Shown here piece after piece: positions 18,001 to 25,380 of a stretch of DNA of 59,328 nt. A program made the translations under genes and the position numbers. Numbering within the stretch: position 1 is the stretch's first letter; the number at the start of each line of letters is the position of its first letter. The stretch is from an uncultured Christensenella sp. Its GTDB lineage: Bacteria > Bacillota > Clostridia > Christensenellales > DTU072. The notes beneath the pieces were generated by a model that saw only the letters and a program-made list of their open reading frames with translations, was not told the origin of the DNA and did no database searches. The stretch lies in assembly GCA_949285605.1 (NCBI GenBank), contig CASDZI010000004.1, positions 1 through 59,328 of the forward strand, read 5' to 3'.

Positions 18001-18099
18001 CGCAGAGGAATACAGAATATCCCCAAGGGGAACACCGTGCCGAGAGAGAATCCGCTCGATCCCGACGACAGGGTCAGGGAACAGCGCAAGCCTTACTGA
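12088..18099 (+). CDS. Large surface protein with tandem Ig-like repeats and C-terminal membrane anchor
   Basis: 2003 residues. An N-terminal signal peptide (KLLFIILFLASFALAGAALP, cleavage probably after ASA near residue 36) starts the protein. Residues about 60-1590 are a string of about eleven beta-sandwich units. Their joints carry a recurring signature, (V/A)xIDxxxPxF: VSIDTKEPVFNL, VNIDKTSPVIYL, IKIDTVKPTVET, MKIDCTTPTTAD, AIDTAKPTFNI, VKVDQVVPVFSL and VNIDTIPPVIKF. This is the style of bacterial Ig-like adhesin repeats. A helical, partly coiled-coil stretch (LSDADRRTVEKYEEDLNAAE to about residue 1775), a further beta domain, one transmembrane helix (about 1930-1955, LAIIGGSLLVVIIIVVIIAG) and a short basic cytoplasmic tail (IRHKRF...REQRKPY) follow. 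No LPXTG motif. It probably reaches out from the membrane to bind glycans or neighbouring cells; the ligand is unknown. Confidence 0.85.
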   Translation: MKKSSKLLFIILFLASFALAGAALPFVTGAATEASAVDWDARVAVLSGDKYVELSNGDNVTSTTSLYFLASGEPNDNFQYYVSDKNVDSTINSITKWTVFAMDDQVVYDGKTFYRELYDSANKVNIYVYIRRVYSEGGEQKSEIYPVRWKISINMNLGESDIGFAAENPVVGEYSKSGVWTEYNGEWLPEGIRFTVTTLYMENTGTAYNPGDELLFYSVDGKEETDSTKIWIPMSSNVVTVSSGLREGTVMFKVTDISRKYAKYYEYGKKVSIDTKEPVFNLEARTTDVNGAEISYGNGSWSCNDVTFSFSDNSECVSPIEYQVSTDGITYSRLEGSVYRVSRTTAGLRFRAVNGAGVVYNYNSGNAFQVNIDKTSPVIYLEGYTPDPEDETQNKSLNAVFNQADFTYKAGYANGQVIIQAFNRDVDGNYIVNDSGAEFYYAVGDGAGGFGEYRKMTVSSLQNGQTCYVLTDTVTKEVVSARQYKFYVVSGAGKKSPEAVFSVTLVNSVFNIEVQDITYTTNSSGWSAVPIPVYVTVPSDSKILYDYEGNITGYTEPTAKYTFYYSPTNIAGVLYRAESEYYSPVENTEGMSVYRFYLSASAESTFTIYAQNAAGKRSANTFVSPNVIKIDTVKPTVETTAYIKPEVSSYDKPVYIVSGQWVNGRIIVTLRVKDGVSGVYVKDMSFATDADGNPIYNENGELVWQESSSIRQPDGTEDAADGRYYFYNVEIGLPDGATVMMSKEYRFRVYTGSGIYTEESFLANIDISDIVLERITAEVDGESTSSEVVDNVITIGSVCKDVKVTLFANESQQGHFDYYYFDTDKNAFVKVEGNEIYVSVPQGLKGEIVKEFYLVSKAINYLEESKTTDIYSPYRLVVPYNTLNISIRYELLTDTSGEISDEKWTDGNLSVEIRLQKDDEGTPVDLTEAEKRNYTYYYMLIDYKAGQDLTEEINKGDWIVCDEEDGDYTSDGAYRFEVDFTDKSFYGYIALSVTNEAGFRSSTGGDVIRLMKIDCTTPTTADMIITDSGINEESNLDGKRTVTYYTKDALTLSPIQFDDRSTITYYYYKMASETDGAYPRDNPSSDNLNGWTKLTSDLVIPAENATFYYIFYIVNELGNYTEGVADGQYTVLYKFVVDTSAMTGTLSYNPNDGGYFDQSLNMYAYMWKENARLTLFADSSNTLVRYYYSIDDGKSWELYVQGGTEFFQPGEAHAVTLVFNGDVFPDGVKSAFTFKAVNKAGAEYIFPTKIYIAIDTAKPTFNITTTVNGFIYERDDDDSLGESSAYWSNKPVTINIEMTTVNASGYKLEYQITYNTSTGLYSTPFRETPALTGFTTDRLDGFDRNRDALVTIRATSRADSDKYTDDTVRIKVDQVVPVFSLTGLASNDDSSQSRVISSGEWTNYKQVTITKAADANHVNVSDVTYTYSYTDLESTTAVTGQNWPESGNLTYDKICTLTVTAKTDAGLTYTQVFQVNIDTIPPVIKFKNSEEIQVVENEIHYIDLQVYVEEENIEICEYITVKGETRGFALDPTGYILSTSSVDNSTRYDPANNNEEYRGYVKIYVKDYAGNTATFELYIHPFALDVNNVTLSDADRRTVEKYEEDLNAAESYIEPSRVVYFRNLISRLKDRISTLENEIETYRAYLERLSQRTSFELKSDYPEMYAYLETYNNYALYGQAWIQDAIKGDASSKYYGYFENLLVVFESLQKEMDMVFAVEDSVKKLPAINMAEAGDYNDVLRVYDAYNDMTTDQKSCFTTNLYTKLLALKKRCEILLLSDEETGVNLDAQFAPGAKIKVETFSSDSEYFTNAQSALFSATTEDDARAVISIYRVSLTGAASQTATGDIIVNLPIPEDYRQYIRFAVYKLGADGTVTPIQGMQIEGDGMSVTFTSDELSTFVLATKANIQANVNTQETYGTFLGLDLDVEMIRTLAIIGGSLLVVIIIVVIIAGIRHKRFLNTYNRAYKSGIYRRGIQNIPKGNTVPRENPLDPDDRVREQRKPY
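12899..16850 (+). repeat. About eleven tandem Ig-like repeat units
   Basis: Divergent protein-level repeats of roughly 80-150 codons. Their boundary motif (IDxxxP followed by a beta strand) is encoded near 12901, 13199, 13975, 15123, 15847, 16201 and 16513. Weaker copies lie near 13600, 14385, 14735 and 15497. Nucleotide identity between units is low, so this is old duplication, not slippage. Confidence 0.7.
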
Positions 18100-18114
18100 G
18101 AAAAGCTTAACGTA

Positions 18115-18146
18115 CCGCCGCATACGAATATGAACGTATGCGGCGG
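18115..18146 (+). terminator. Perfect 12-pair stem-loop after the Ig-repeat gene
   Basis: CCGCCGCATACG (18115-18126) / CGTATGCGGCGG (18135-18146) with an 8-base loop, 16 bases past the stop codon. There is no T run, so it may be an mRNA 3'-end stabiliser or a weak terminator rather than a classic intrinsic one. Confidence 0.45.
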
Positions 18147-18171
18147 AATAAAGAGGGAAAACGAGAAGCCG

Positions 18172-18200
18172 TTGCCGTACGGCGTATTTTATTATTATAA
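18172..18200 (+). promoter_or_regulatory. Possible promoter for rmuC
   Basis: TTGCCG (18172-18177), 17 bases, TTATAA (18195-18200), 24 bases before the ATG. The match is modest. Confidence 0.35.
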
Positions 18201-18223
18201 GGATAAAAGGAAACGGACTGTAT

Positions 18224-19408
18224 ATGTGTTTCGGATTTCGGAAAAAAGTCTTGAAAAGGCAGGACGAGATACTGAAAAAACTGGAAGAAGCCGAGAGGTC
18301 GGGCATAGCCGGGAGAGAGGCGATAACCACCGCTCTGAGCGTTTCCAACACGGCGCTTATCGGAGGGATAAAGACCACCCTCGACGCCGTCGTCGGCAAC
18401 GTGGACATTATGCGGAAAACCAACGAGACCCGCATCGCCGAAGTCAACGCAACCTTAGACAAAAATCTTTCGGAAATCAGGCTCAATATGGAGAAAAGCC
18501 TGAAAGACGTCAGAGAAGACAACGAAAAGCAGCTCGGCGCAATGCGCAACGTGGTGGAGCAGAAGCTCACCGAGACGTTGGGCGAAAGGCTCAGTTCCAC
18601 CTTCAACGCCATCAACGAAAGGCTGGACGCCGTCAATAAGGGCTTGGGAGAAATGCAAGCTCTGAATAACGGCGTGACGGACTTACGGAAGGTCTTGTCC
18701 AACGTAAAGACCAGGGGTATCTGGGGAGAAGTCAGCCTGGAAAATCTTTTGGAAGGGATATTGACGAGAGAACAGTACGTCGTTCAGAAGAACGTCAGCG
18801 GCAAAAGAAACGGCGAAGCGGTGGATTTTGCGGTGGTGTTGCCGGGAAAGAGCGAGGGGAAAGTTTATCTTCCCATAGACGTGAAATTCCCGTTGGAGGA
18901 CTATCAGAGGCTGGTGGACAGTTCGGAATCGGGCAACGTGGTCGCTATGCAGGAAGCGGTCAAGGGGTTGGAAAACGCCATTAAAACGCAGGCAAAATCC
19001 ATTAAGGAAAAATACCTCAATCCGCCGCTTACCACCGATTTTGCTCTGATGTATCTGCCCATAGAGGGGTTGTACGCCGAGGTCATCCGCAATCCCGGAC
19101 TTATAGAGGAACTTCAGTCCCGTTATAAGGTCGTCCCCTGCGGACCCACCACGATAAGTGCGATACTGAACAGTTTGCAACTCGGGTTCCGCACCCTCGC
19201 CATACAACGCTCCAGCAAGGAAGTATTCGATCTTCTGGCGGCGTTTCGGAAGGACTTCGAAAAATTCGTCGCAAACCTCGATCAGGCGCAGAGACAGGTG
19301 GAAGGAGCGGGCAGGACTTTGGAGGACGCCACCAAGCGTACCGCCATCATTATGAAAAAACTCAACAAGGTGGAGACTTTGCCTTCGCCCGAAAGCGAAG
19401 AAGGTTAA
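18224..19408 (+). CDS. rmuC: RmuC family DNA recombination/inversion-limiting protein
   Basis: 394 residues. RmuC proteins limit inversions at short inverted repeats and have a nuclease-like core tied to a coiled coil. The N-terminal half is long helix (residues about 5-160: QDEILKKLEEAERSGIAGRE, then MRKTNETRIAEVNATLDKNL, then NEKQLGAMRNVVEQKLTETL). The conserved core follows: KTRGIWGEVSLENLLEGIL, the acidic/lysine segments EAVDFAVVLPG and YLPIDVKFPLEDYQRL, FALMYLPIEGLYAEVI and GPTTISAILNSLQLGFRTL. It lacks the N-terminal transmembrane helix seen in many homologues and starts directly with the coiled coil. The RNA reads on towards the transglutaminase gene only 40 bases away. Confidence 0.92.
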   Translation: MCFGFRKKVLKRQDEILKKLEEAERSGIAGREAITTALSVSNTALIGGIKTTLDAVVGNVDIMRKTNETRIAEVNATLDKNLSEIRLNMEKSLKDVREDNEKQLGAMRNVVEQKLTETLGERLSSTFNAINERLDAVNKGLGEMQALNNGVTDLRKVLSNVKTRGIWGEVSLENLLEGILTREQYVVQKNVSGKRNGEAVDFAVVLPGKSEGKVYLPIDVKFPLEDYQRLVDSSESGNVVAMQEAVKGLENAIKTQAKSIKEKYLNPPLTTDFALMYLPIEGLYAEVIRNPGLIEELQSRYKVVPCGPTTISAILNSLQLGFRTLAIQRSSKEVFDLLAAFRKDFEKFVANLDQAQRQVEGAGRTLEDATKRTAIIMKKLNKVETLPSPESEEG

Positions 19409-19414
19409 AATATA

Positions 19415-19435
19415 CGGAAAAAGTTGCTTTTTCCG
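19415..19435 (+). terminator. Nine-pair hairpin between rmuC and the transglutaminase lipoprotein gene
   Basis: CGGAAAAAG / CTTTTTCCG (19415-19435) with a 3-base loop TTG. The arms themselves supply the A and T runs. It ends 13 bases before the ATG at 19449 and directly abuts the GAGGGGG ribosome site, so it may influence initiation as well as termination. Confidence 0.45.
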
Positions 19436-19448
19436 AGGGGGAAAGAAT

Positions 19449-22085
19449 ATGTTTCGGAGACAAACGAGTATGAAAAAGGGAATCGGATACTTTATTTTGC
19501 TCGCCTTGGCGGTTCTGCTCATAGCGGCGGCGGGCTGTACCGGGGGAAGCGGAGACGTTTACTCGGTCACGCTGGAATTAAACGGCGGCTACGGAGTAAA
19601 CGCACAGGACTTTATCGACGGAAACATTCTGTCGGAACCTGCCTCGCAACCCACCCGTGAGGGATATGTTTTCGGAGGGTGGTTTACCGATAAAGAGTGT
19701 ACCGAAACCCCCGAGTTCGGGAAGGAAATTACCGCCGACGTGACCCTTTACGCTTTGTGGACGGAAAAAACTCCCGTGGCGACGTTTGCATTCGGGTCCT
19801 GGACGGAAGAAGTTAAAGTTTCCGCCGTGAACGGGATCTTTACCCCGCCGTCGAAAGTCAGAAAAGGCTATACCTTCGAAGGCTGGTACGCCGACAACGC
19901 TTTGACGGAAAAAGCGGATTTTACCGTTAAATATACCGAAGACGTCGTTTTTTACGCAAAATGGAAACTTAATGTTTATACCATAACTTACGATACGGCC
20001 TCCATAGCCTCGGTAAGCGTGAATACCGTTTTCGGTTATACCGTGGAAAAGAAGGTTTCCTTGACGGATCCGGTAGGGATAAAAGACGGTTACGAATTCC
20101 TCGGTTGGGAGGACGAAAACGGAGAGCCCGTCACCGAAATTTCCGCAGGCAGTACCGGCGACAGAACCTTTAAGGCAAGATTTATCGGGTTGTCCGTGAC
20201 GGGCGGCTCGGTCAGCGGGTCTTCGGCGAGCATAGGCGTGCCGTATGCGGACGAGTTTATCGACTTATACGACAGACTTTTCACCGTAGAGGGAGGGAGC
20301 GTGACCGTTTACGACGCTAACGGCGCCTCCGTCGTCGATGCGGTGGCGTTAAAAGAAGGCGACAACGCCTTCACCGCAGTCGTGTCGGCTTACGGCGAAG
20401 AGAGGACTTTTTCGCTCACCGTCACCCGTTACGAAGACGTCGACTTTACCGTTAAAGTCATATTCCCCGACGGAAGCGAAAGCGAAAAATCGGTCAAAAA
20501 AGGCGCTACGGCCTCTTTCGACCCGATAGAAATTCCCGGATACGAGTTCGATAACTGGTATTCCGACGAAGCGTTCGCTACGCTGTTCGATTTCAACCGT
20601 CCCGTGCTCAAGGACGAGACCGTTTACGCAAAATATAATTCGTCGGTCTATAACGTGACTTATTTCGTCGGGAAGGGAACCCACGACAATCCCGCAACCT
20701 ACACTTCGTCCGAGGGACTGACGTTAAAGGACGCCGCAGCCCCCTACGGATACCGTTTCGCAGGGTGGTACGCCGACGAAAATCATACCCTAAATGCGGA
20801 AGAGATCCCCGTCGGGAGTTACGGCGACAAGACCTTTTACGCTCTTTACGAAGTAGCGGACGTTTCCGACCCGTTGGACGGAGAATATCTTGCCGTCGGA
20901 CAGAATATAGCTTTAGCCGATTTGCCCGCATATTTCGACTGGGCGGTCATTCGCAGAGAGGGCAGGCTGGAGTTTACGGTAACCGACCAAAATTTCGATC
21001 TTAACGAAGATCTGAAAGGCGTTCTCGACAAACTCACCGTCCCCGTGGTGGGGCTTACGGTAAGCTATACGGGAACGGACAACGACGTCGTTGCGGACTT
21101 TACCTATTCGGTACCGAGTGCGGAGGAGACCTCCAATCGGCAGACCCAGTACGCTTATTACGGACACGAACCCTATCAAAAGGTAAGAAGCGACGATTTT
21201 GACGATTTTTATATCAATTACGTCAAGAATACCTTTAGTGTTTCCGACTCCGAACAGCTCTTCTACGCCGTGGAAAAAGGATACCGTCCTCTGCCCGAAA
21301 CGGGAAGCGGCGCCGAGGCAGTCTATCTTGCCGCCAAGGACGTTTTGCGAGAAATAGCCGACGACTCGATGAGCGATTACGAAAAGGTCCACGCCATATA
21401 CGACTGGCTGGTACTTAACGTCGTTTACGACACCGAGCTGTGGAATATTTACGGAAGAGATCCCGACGGAGTCAGCGGATATAAAGGTTTTTACCTCGAA
21501 GGAGTATTCCTCGACAACAGGGCAGTCTGCGACGGTATCAGTAAAGCTATGGTGCTTCTCTGCGGAATAGAAGGTATCCCCTGCGTGCAGATCAAAGGGC
21601 AAAGTCTCGACGGCGTCAACCACGCCTGGAACAAGGTTTTACTGGACGGCAAGTGGTACGTTGCCGACGCCACCGGCGGAAACGTCGTCATAACTTCCGC
21701 CGGAAAGGAAATTCTTTCCCACGCAATGTTCCTTATCAGCGACGAGGAAATGGCAAAATACAACACGCCTTACGACGGGACGGAACTCGTTGCGGATAAA
21801 GATTACGACTATTACGGAAAGGAAACCTTCGCCTTCCACGGGAAAGAATATTGTTTCAAAATAACGTCGTATGACGCATTGATTATCGCAATGGAATTTT
21901 TGGCTGCGCAGACCGAAACACACGGGACGCAGAGTATGGATTTCGAACTGGCATACGTCCCCGCAAAAGGTTTTGTCGAAGACTTGGGTGCGGCGTTGAC
22001 CGAGTCCGGGATCGTCGGGGAAATAACGTATATCGCTCCCGACGAAATCGGTTCCGTTTTCACCGTTGTCGTAACGGCGGAATAA
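19449..22085 (+). CDS. Lipoprotein with InlB-type (Listeria-Bacteroides) repeats and a transglutaminase-like domain
   Basis: 878 residues from the ATG at 19449, which has GAGGGGG upstream; an ATG at 19470 (GGAGA upstream) is a fair alternative. The lipobox is IAAAGC (C30). Five InlB B-type repeats each end in 'GY.F.GWY.D....T......Y.KW': three at about residues 38-245, two at about 328-465. Between them is a cadherin-like beta-sandwich segment (GLSVTGGSVSGSSASIGVPY onward). The C-terminal half is a transglutaminase/protease-like fold with the triad C694 (DNRAVCDGIS), H725 (GVNHAWNKV) and D740 (YVADATGG). Such domains cross-link or cleave peptides, for example in the cell wall. An extracellular enzyme that binds through its repeats is the likely picture; the substrate is unknown. 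Confidence 0.85.
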   Translation: MFRRQTSMKKGIGYFILLALAVLLIAAAGCTGGSGDVYSVTLELNGGYGVNAQDFIDGNILSEPASQPTREGYVFGGWFTDKECTETPEFGKEITADVTLYALWTEKTPVATFAFGSWTEEVKVSAVNGIFTPPSKVRKGYTFEGWYADNALTEKADFTVKYTEDVVFYAKWKLNVYTITYDTASIASVSVNTVFGYTVEKKVSLTDPVGIKDGYEFLGWEDENGEPVTEISAGSTGDRTFKARFIGLSVTGGSVSGSSASIGVPYADEFIDLYDRLFTVEGGSVTVYDANGASVVDAVALKEGDNAFTAVVSAYGEERTFSLTVTRYEDVDFTVKVIFPDGSESEKSVKKGATASFDPIEIPGYEFDNWYSDEAFATLFDFNRPVLKDETVYAKYNSSVYNVTYFVGKGTHDNPATYTSSEGLTLKDAAAPYGYRFAGWYADENHTLNAEEIPVGSYGDKTFYALYEVADVSDPLDGEYLAVGQNIALADLPAYFDWAVIRREGRLEFTVTDQNFDLNEDLKGVLDKLTVPVVGLTVSYTGTDNDVVADFTYSVPSAEETSNRQTQYAYYGHEPYQKVRSDDFDDFYINYVKNTFSVSDSEQLFYAVEKGYRPLPETGSGAEAVYLAAKDVLREIADDSMSDYEKVHAIYDWLVLNVVYDTELWNIYGRDPDGVSGYKGFYLEGVFLDNRAVCDGISKAMVLLCGIEGIPCVQIKGQSLDGVNHAWNKVLLDGKWYVADATGGNVVITSAGKEILSHAMFLISDEEMAKYNTPYDGTELVADKDYDYYGKETFAFHGKEYCFKITSYDALIIAMEFLAAQTETHGTQSMDFELAYVPAKGFVEDLGAALTESGIVGEITYIAPDEIGSVFTVVVTAE
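19560..20850 (+). repeat. Five InlB/Listeria-Bacteroides type repeats
   Basis: The repeat signature is encoded with GWFTDKEC, GWYADNAL, GWEDENGE, NWYSDEAF and GWYADENH at the centre of each unit. The third and fourth are separated by a different beta domain (about 20190-20430). Confidence 0.8.
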
Positions 22086-22122
22086 AAGTTGAAAAAAAAT
22101 AACTCTTTGGAGGAAATGATAA

Positions 22123-23826
22123 ATGACCAAATCACTTATTTACGACGAAAGTCGTTGGGAGAAGATCCCGGTAAAAGAAGGCTACGGCGTTACCCGTTGG
22201 GAAAAGGCCGACAGGATCAACGAGAGGTTGGAAAATCTCCGTAATCAGACTATCTATGACGTTTCGCCGTCGGCATTGCAGGAAATATTGAAGTTTTACG
22301 ATGAAAAATGTGCAAAATCCAAAGAAATTACCGCCGAAGCGAAAAACTACATACCGGGCGGAGTGCAGCACAACTTAGCGTTCAACTATCCCTTCCCCAT
22401 GTGCATTACCAAAGCCGAGGGGGCGTATCTGTACGATATCGACGGCAACAAGTACGTGGATTTTCTTCAGGCGGGCGGACCGACCATTCTGGGAAGCAAT
22501 TATCCGAAAATAAGAGAACAGGTTTTCGAACTTCTGAACGATTGCGGACCGGTGACGGGGCTTTTCCACGAGGCGGAACTGCTTATTGCCAAGGAGATCA
22601 ACAAGCATATGCCCAACGTGGAGAAATTCCGTATGTTGGGCAGCGGAACGGAAAGCGTAATGGCTGCGATAAGAGTAGCCCGTTGTGCCACGAGGAAAAA
22701 ACGCGTCATTAAAGTGGGCGGAGCCTATCACGGCTGGTCGGATCAGATGGTTTACGGATTGAAGATACCCGGGACCAGACAGTATCTGGAAAGCCACGGG
22801 ATCCCCAACACCTGTTTCAAACTGGTGGACGAAGTCAAACCCAACGATCTCGATATGCTGGAAACCGTCCTTAAACGCAACGAAGCCAAAGGCGGCACGG
22901 CGGCGATAATCGTCGAGCCGGTAGGACCCGAGAGCGGAACCAGACCCGTGGATTACCTCTACAATCAGGCGGTCAGGGCGTTGTGCGACAAATACGGATG
23001 TCTGTTCATTTTCGACGAAGTCGTGACCGGGTTCAGAGTGGGTCTCGGCGGTGCGCAAGGGTTCTTCGACGTGGTGCCCGACCTGACCATTTTCGGAAAA
23101 ATCGTTGCCGGAGGGTATCCTGCGGCAGGCGGCGTAGGCGGCAAGAAGGAATACGTCGATTGCATGGCGGCGGGAGTTGCTACCGGTATGAAGAGAGCGT
23201 ACGTCGGCGGAACGCTGGCAGCCAATCCTCTTTCGGCTTTTGCCGGTTACTGCGCCATCAAGGAAATCGCCGCTACCGACGCTTGCGCCAAAGCGGGCAG
23301 AGCAGGCGACAGACTTGCCGACGGATTACAACTTCTGGTGGAAAAATACGCCCTTCCGTACGTCGTTTACAACCAGGGCAGCATAGTTCACCTCGAATGC
23401 ACCGGAGCGATGAGTTACGACTTCTCCAGCTTAAGCCTTCTCAAGTCCTTAGTGGGCATTCTCAAAAAGAAACCCGAAATTATGCTCAGAAAAGAGGCTA
23501 TGGAACATATGGGAGCGGCATATATGTCCAAAGGTATAGTTACCCTTGCCGGAAGCCGTCTTTACACCTCTCTTGCCGACACCGACGAGATCATCGACGA
23601 AGCCCTCAACAAGTTCGAGGACGTGTTCAAGATGGTGGAAGGGGTCAAGCCCGTGAGAGTTATCCTGGAAGAAAACAAAGCCGAAGAAGAAGCTAAGAAA
23701 GCGGCTAAAAAAGAAGCTAAAAAAGCCAATCGTGCCAAATGGGCGGAGGAAGCGGCGCAAAAAGCCGCGGCAGGAGCTAAAAATTACGCTATATTGAAAG
23801 GCAAGATCGACGCTATGCGGAAATAA
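22123..23826 (+). CDS. Class III (PLP-dependent) aminotransferase, glutamate-1-semialdehyde aminomutase-like, extended
   Basis: 567 residues, against about 430 usual for this family. The PLP core is complete: GSGTESVMAAIRVAR, GGAYHGW (Y202, H203), IFDEVVTGFRVG with D298 for the pyridine nitrogen, and FGKIVAGGYPAAG with Schiff-base K326. This group exchanges an amino group on a ketone or aldehyde, or moves it within a molecule. Unusual parts are an N-terminal extension of about 75 residues (MTKSLIYDESRWEKIPVKEG onward) and a Lys/Ala/Glu-rich helical tail (from about residue 518). GGAGGA precedes the ATG. It heads a four-gene set with a sugar kinase and two aldolases, so a sugar or polyol substrate is likely. 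hemL is unlikely in this setting. Confidence 0.85.
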   Translation: MTKSLIYDESRWEKIPVKEGYGVTRWEKADRINERLENLRNQTIYDVSPSALQEILKFYDEKCAKSKEITAEAKNYIPGGVQHNLAFNYPFPMCITKAEGAYLYDIDGNKYVDFLQAGGPTILGSNYPKIREQVFELLNDCGPVTGLFHEAELLIAKEINKHMPNVEKFRMLGSGTESVMAAIRVARCATRKKRVIKVGGAYHGWSDQMVYGLKIPGTRQYLESHGIPNTCFKLVDEVKPNDLDMLETVLKRNEAKGGTAAIIVEPVGPESGTRPVDYLYNQAVRALCDKYGCLFIFDEVVTGFRVGLGGAQGFFDVVPDLTIFGKIVAGGYPAAGGVGGKKEYVDCMAAGVATGMKRAYVGGTLAANPLSAFAGYCAIKEIAATDACAKAGRAGDRLADGLQLLVEKYALPYVVYNQGSIVHLECTGAMSYDFSSLSLLKSLVGILKKKPEIMLRKEAMEHMGAAYMSKGIVTLAGSRLYTSLADTDEIIDEALNKFEDVFKMVEGVKPVRVILEENKAEEEAKKAAKKEAKKANRAKWAEEAAQKAAAGAKNYAILKGKIDAMRK

Positions 23827-23843
23827 TTTCCGACGGAGGACAA

Positions 23844-25370
23844 ATGAACGAATATATTCTGGCGCACGACATAGGAACCAGCAGCGATAAAGCGGTACTG
23901 GTAAAAACGGACGGGAGTATTGCCGCCACGTTTACCGTTCCTTATCCTACTTATTATCCTCATCCGTCGTGGGTGGAACAGGTCCCTGCAGATTACTGGA
24001 ACGCCGTATGCGAATCCACCAAGGGGATCATTGCCGAAAACAATATCGATCCCGCAGAGATCATAGGAGTAGTCTTTTCCACGCAGTCCATGGGGCTTAT
24101 CCCCGTGGACAAAGACGGAAAAGAGCTCTACAACAACATCACCTGGGTGGACGGCAGAGCGGAGAGTCAGGCTCAGAGGATAATGAAAAAGCTGGGCGGA
24201 AAGAGGCTTTTCACCCTGCTTTCGGGCACGCCCATAATGGGCAAGGACGTGGTCAGTAAAATAATCTGGGTCAAGGAGAAACTTCCTGAAGTTTACAAGA
24301 ACACCAAGTATTTTCTCGACGTCAACGGATACCTGAAATACAAATGCACGGGAGAAATGGTGGCGGAACTGTCGGGGGCGAGCAGTTACGGACTGGATTT
24401 GAAGAAAAAGACTTGGCTGAGCGTGTTGTCTTTGACGGGGATAGATATGAAGAAACTTCCTCCCCTCGTAAAGAGCACCGACCTTATCGGGAAAGGGATA
24501 ACCGCCAAAGCCGCAGAGGAGACGGGACTCAAGGAAGGGACGCCGGTTTTGGGCGGTTGCGACGACGTGCAGAGCGCCTGTGTAGGCAGCGGCAAGACCG
24601 GAAATAACGACGTCCACATCTACCTCGGCACCTCGGCGTGGGTTTGCGCCGTTTCCAGGAACAATACCGCTTTCAAGAACGGAGCGGCGGCAATACAGTC
24701 GGCAGACCCCGAAAACAACCTCGTGGTAGGCATTACCGAAGCGGCGGGAAGCAATATCCAATGGATAATGGAACAGTTCTTTTCCAAGGAGAGGGAACTG
24801 TACGGCGACGGGATCTACGCTTATATGGATAAAGCAATAGAAAGCGTTCCCGCAGGGAGCGATCACCTCATCTGCACCCCGTGGATGCTGGGCGAAAGGT
24901 GTCCCGTCAGCAACACCACCACCCGAGCCACTCTTTTCAACATAAACCCCGAGCATACCAGGGTGCACCTTATGAGAGCGGTTTACGAGGGGATAGGATA
25001 CAACCTCCGCTGGATACTGGAAAACTTCCGAGCCGATTACAAGATCGAATGCAAGCATTTCCATATAATAGGCGGAGGCGCACTGGACGAAGCGTGGATG
25101 CAGATAATCGCCGACATAACCAAAGTACGTTTCGACGTAGTGGACGCTCCCCGTTCGGCAGGAGCGTTGGGAGCGGCGATAACCGCTATGATAGGACTGG
25201 GCAGGCTGAAAGGTTTTTCCGACGCCAAAAAGTTCGTTAAGGTATCCAAAAGCTATACTCCGAATCCCCAAAATGCCGAAATTTACGACAAGCTCTTTGC
25301 CTCTTACAAGGACGTGTACTATTCTTTGAGAGGGGCGTATAAGAGGGCGAACGGAGACAGATTCAATTAA
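23844..25370 (+). CDS. FGGY-family carbohydrate kinase
   Basis: 508 residues with both actin-like ATPase halves. The N-terminal phosphate loop reads AHDIGTSSDKAVLVKTDG. The catalytic base lies in LGGCDDVQSACVGSG (D240/D241). The adenosine-binding end is IIGGGALDEAWMQIIADI, followed by RSAGALGAAITAM. FGGY kinases phosphorylate open-chain ketoses or polyols (xylulose, ribulose, fuculose, rhamnulose, glycerol). The next two genes are class II aldolases, which in the fucose, rhamnose and arabinose pathways take the phosphoketose made by such a kinase. The substrate here is therefore probably a ketose or a deoxy/amino ketose. A GGAGGA ribosome site lies 17 bases after the aminotransferase stop, so the two are co-transcribed. 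Confidence 0.9.
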   Translation: MNEYILAHDIGTSSDKAVLVKTDGSIAATFTVPYPTYYPHPSWVEQVPADYWNAVCESTKGIIAENNIDPAEIIGVVFSTQSMGLIPVDKDGKELYNNITWVDGRAESQAQRIMKKLGGKRLFTLLSGTPIMGKDVVSKIIWVKEKLPEVYKNTKYFLDVNGYLKYKCTGEMVAELSGASSYGLDLKKKTWLSVLSLTGIDMKKLPPLVKSTDLIGKGITAKAAEETGLKEGTPVLGGCDDVQSACVGSGKTGNNDVHIYLGTSAWVCAVSRNNTAFKNGAAAIQSADPENNLVVGITEAAGSNIQWIMEQFFSKERELYGDGIYAYMDKAIESVPAGSDHLICTPWMLGERCPVSNTTTRATLFNINPEHTRVHLMRAVYEGIGYNLRWILENFRADYKIECKHFHIIGGGALDEAWMQIIADITKVRFDVVDAPRSAGALGAAITAMIGLGRLKGFSDAKKFVKVSKSYTPNPQNAEIYDKLFASYKDVYYSLRGAYKRANGDRFN

Positions 25371-25380
25371 AGGAGGGTCT

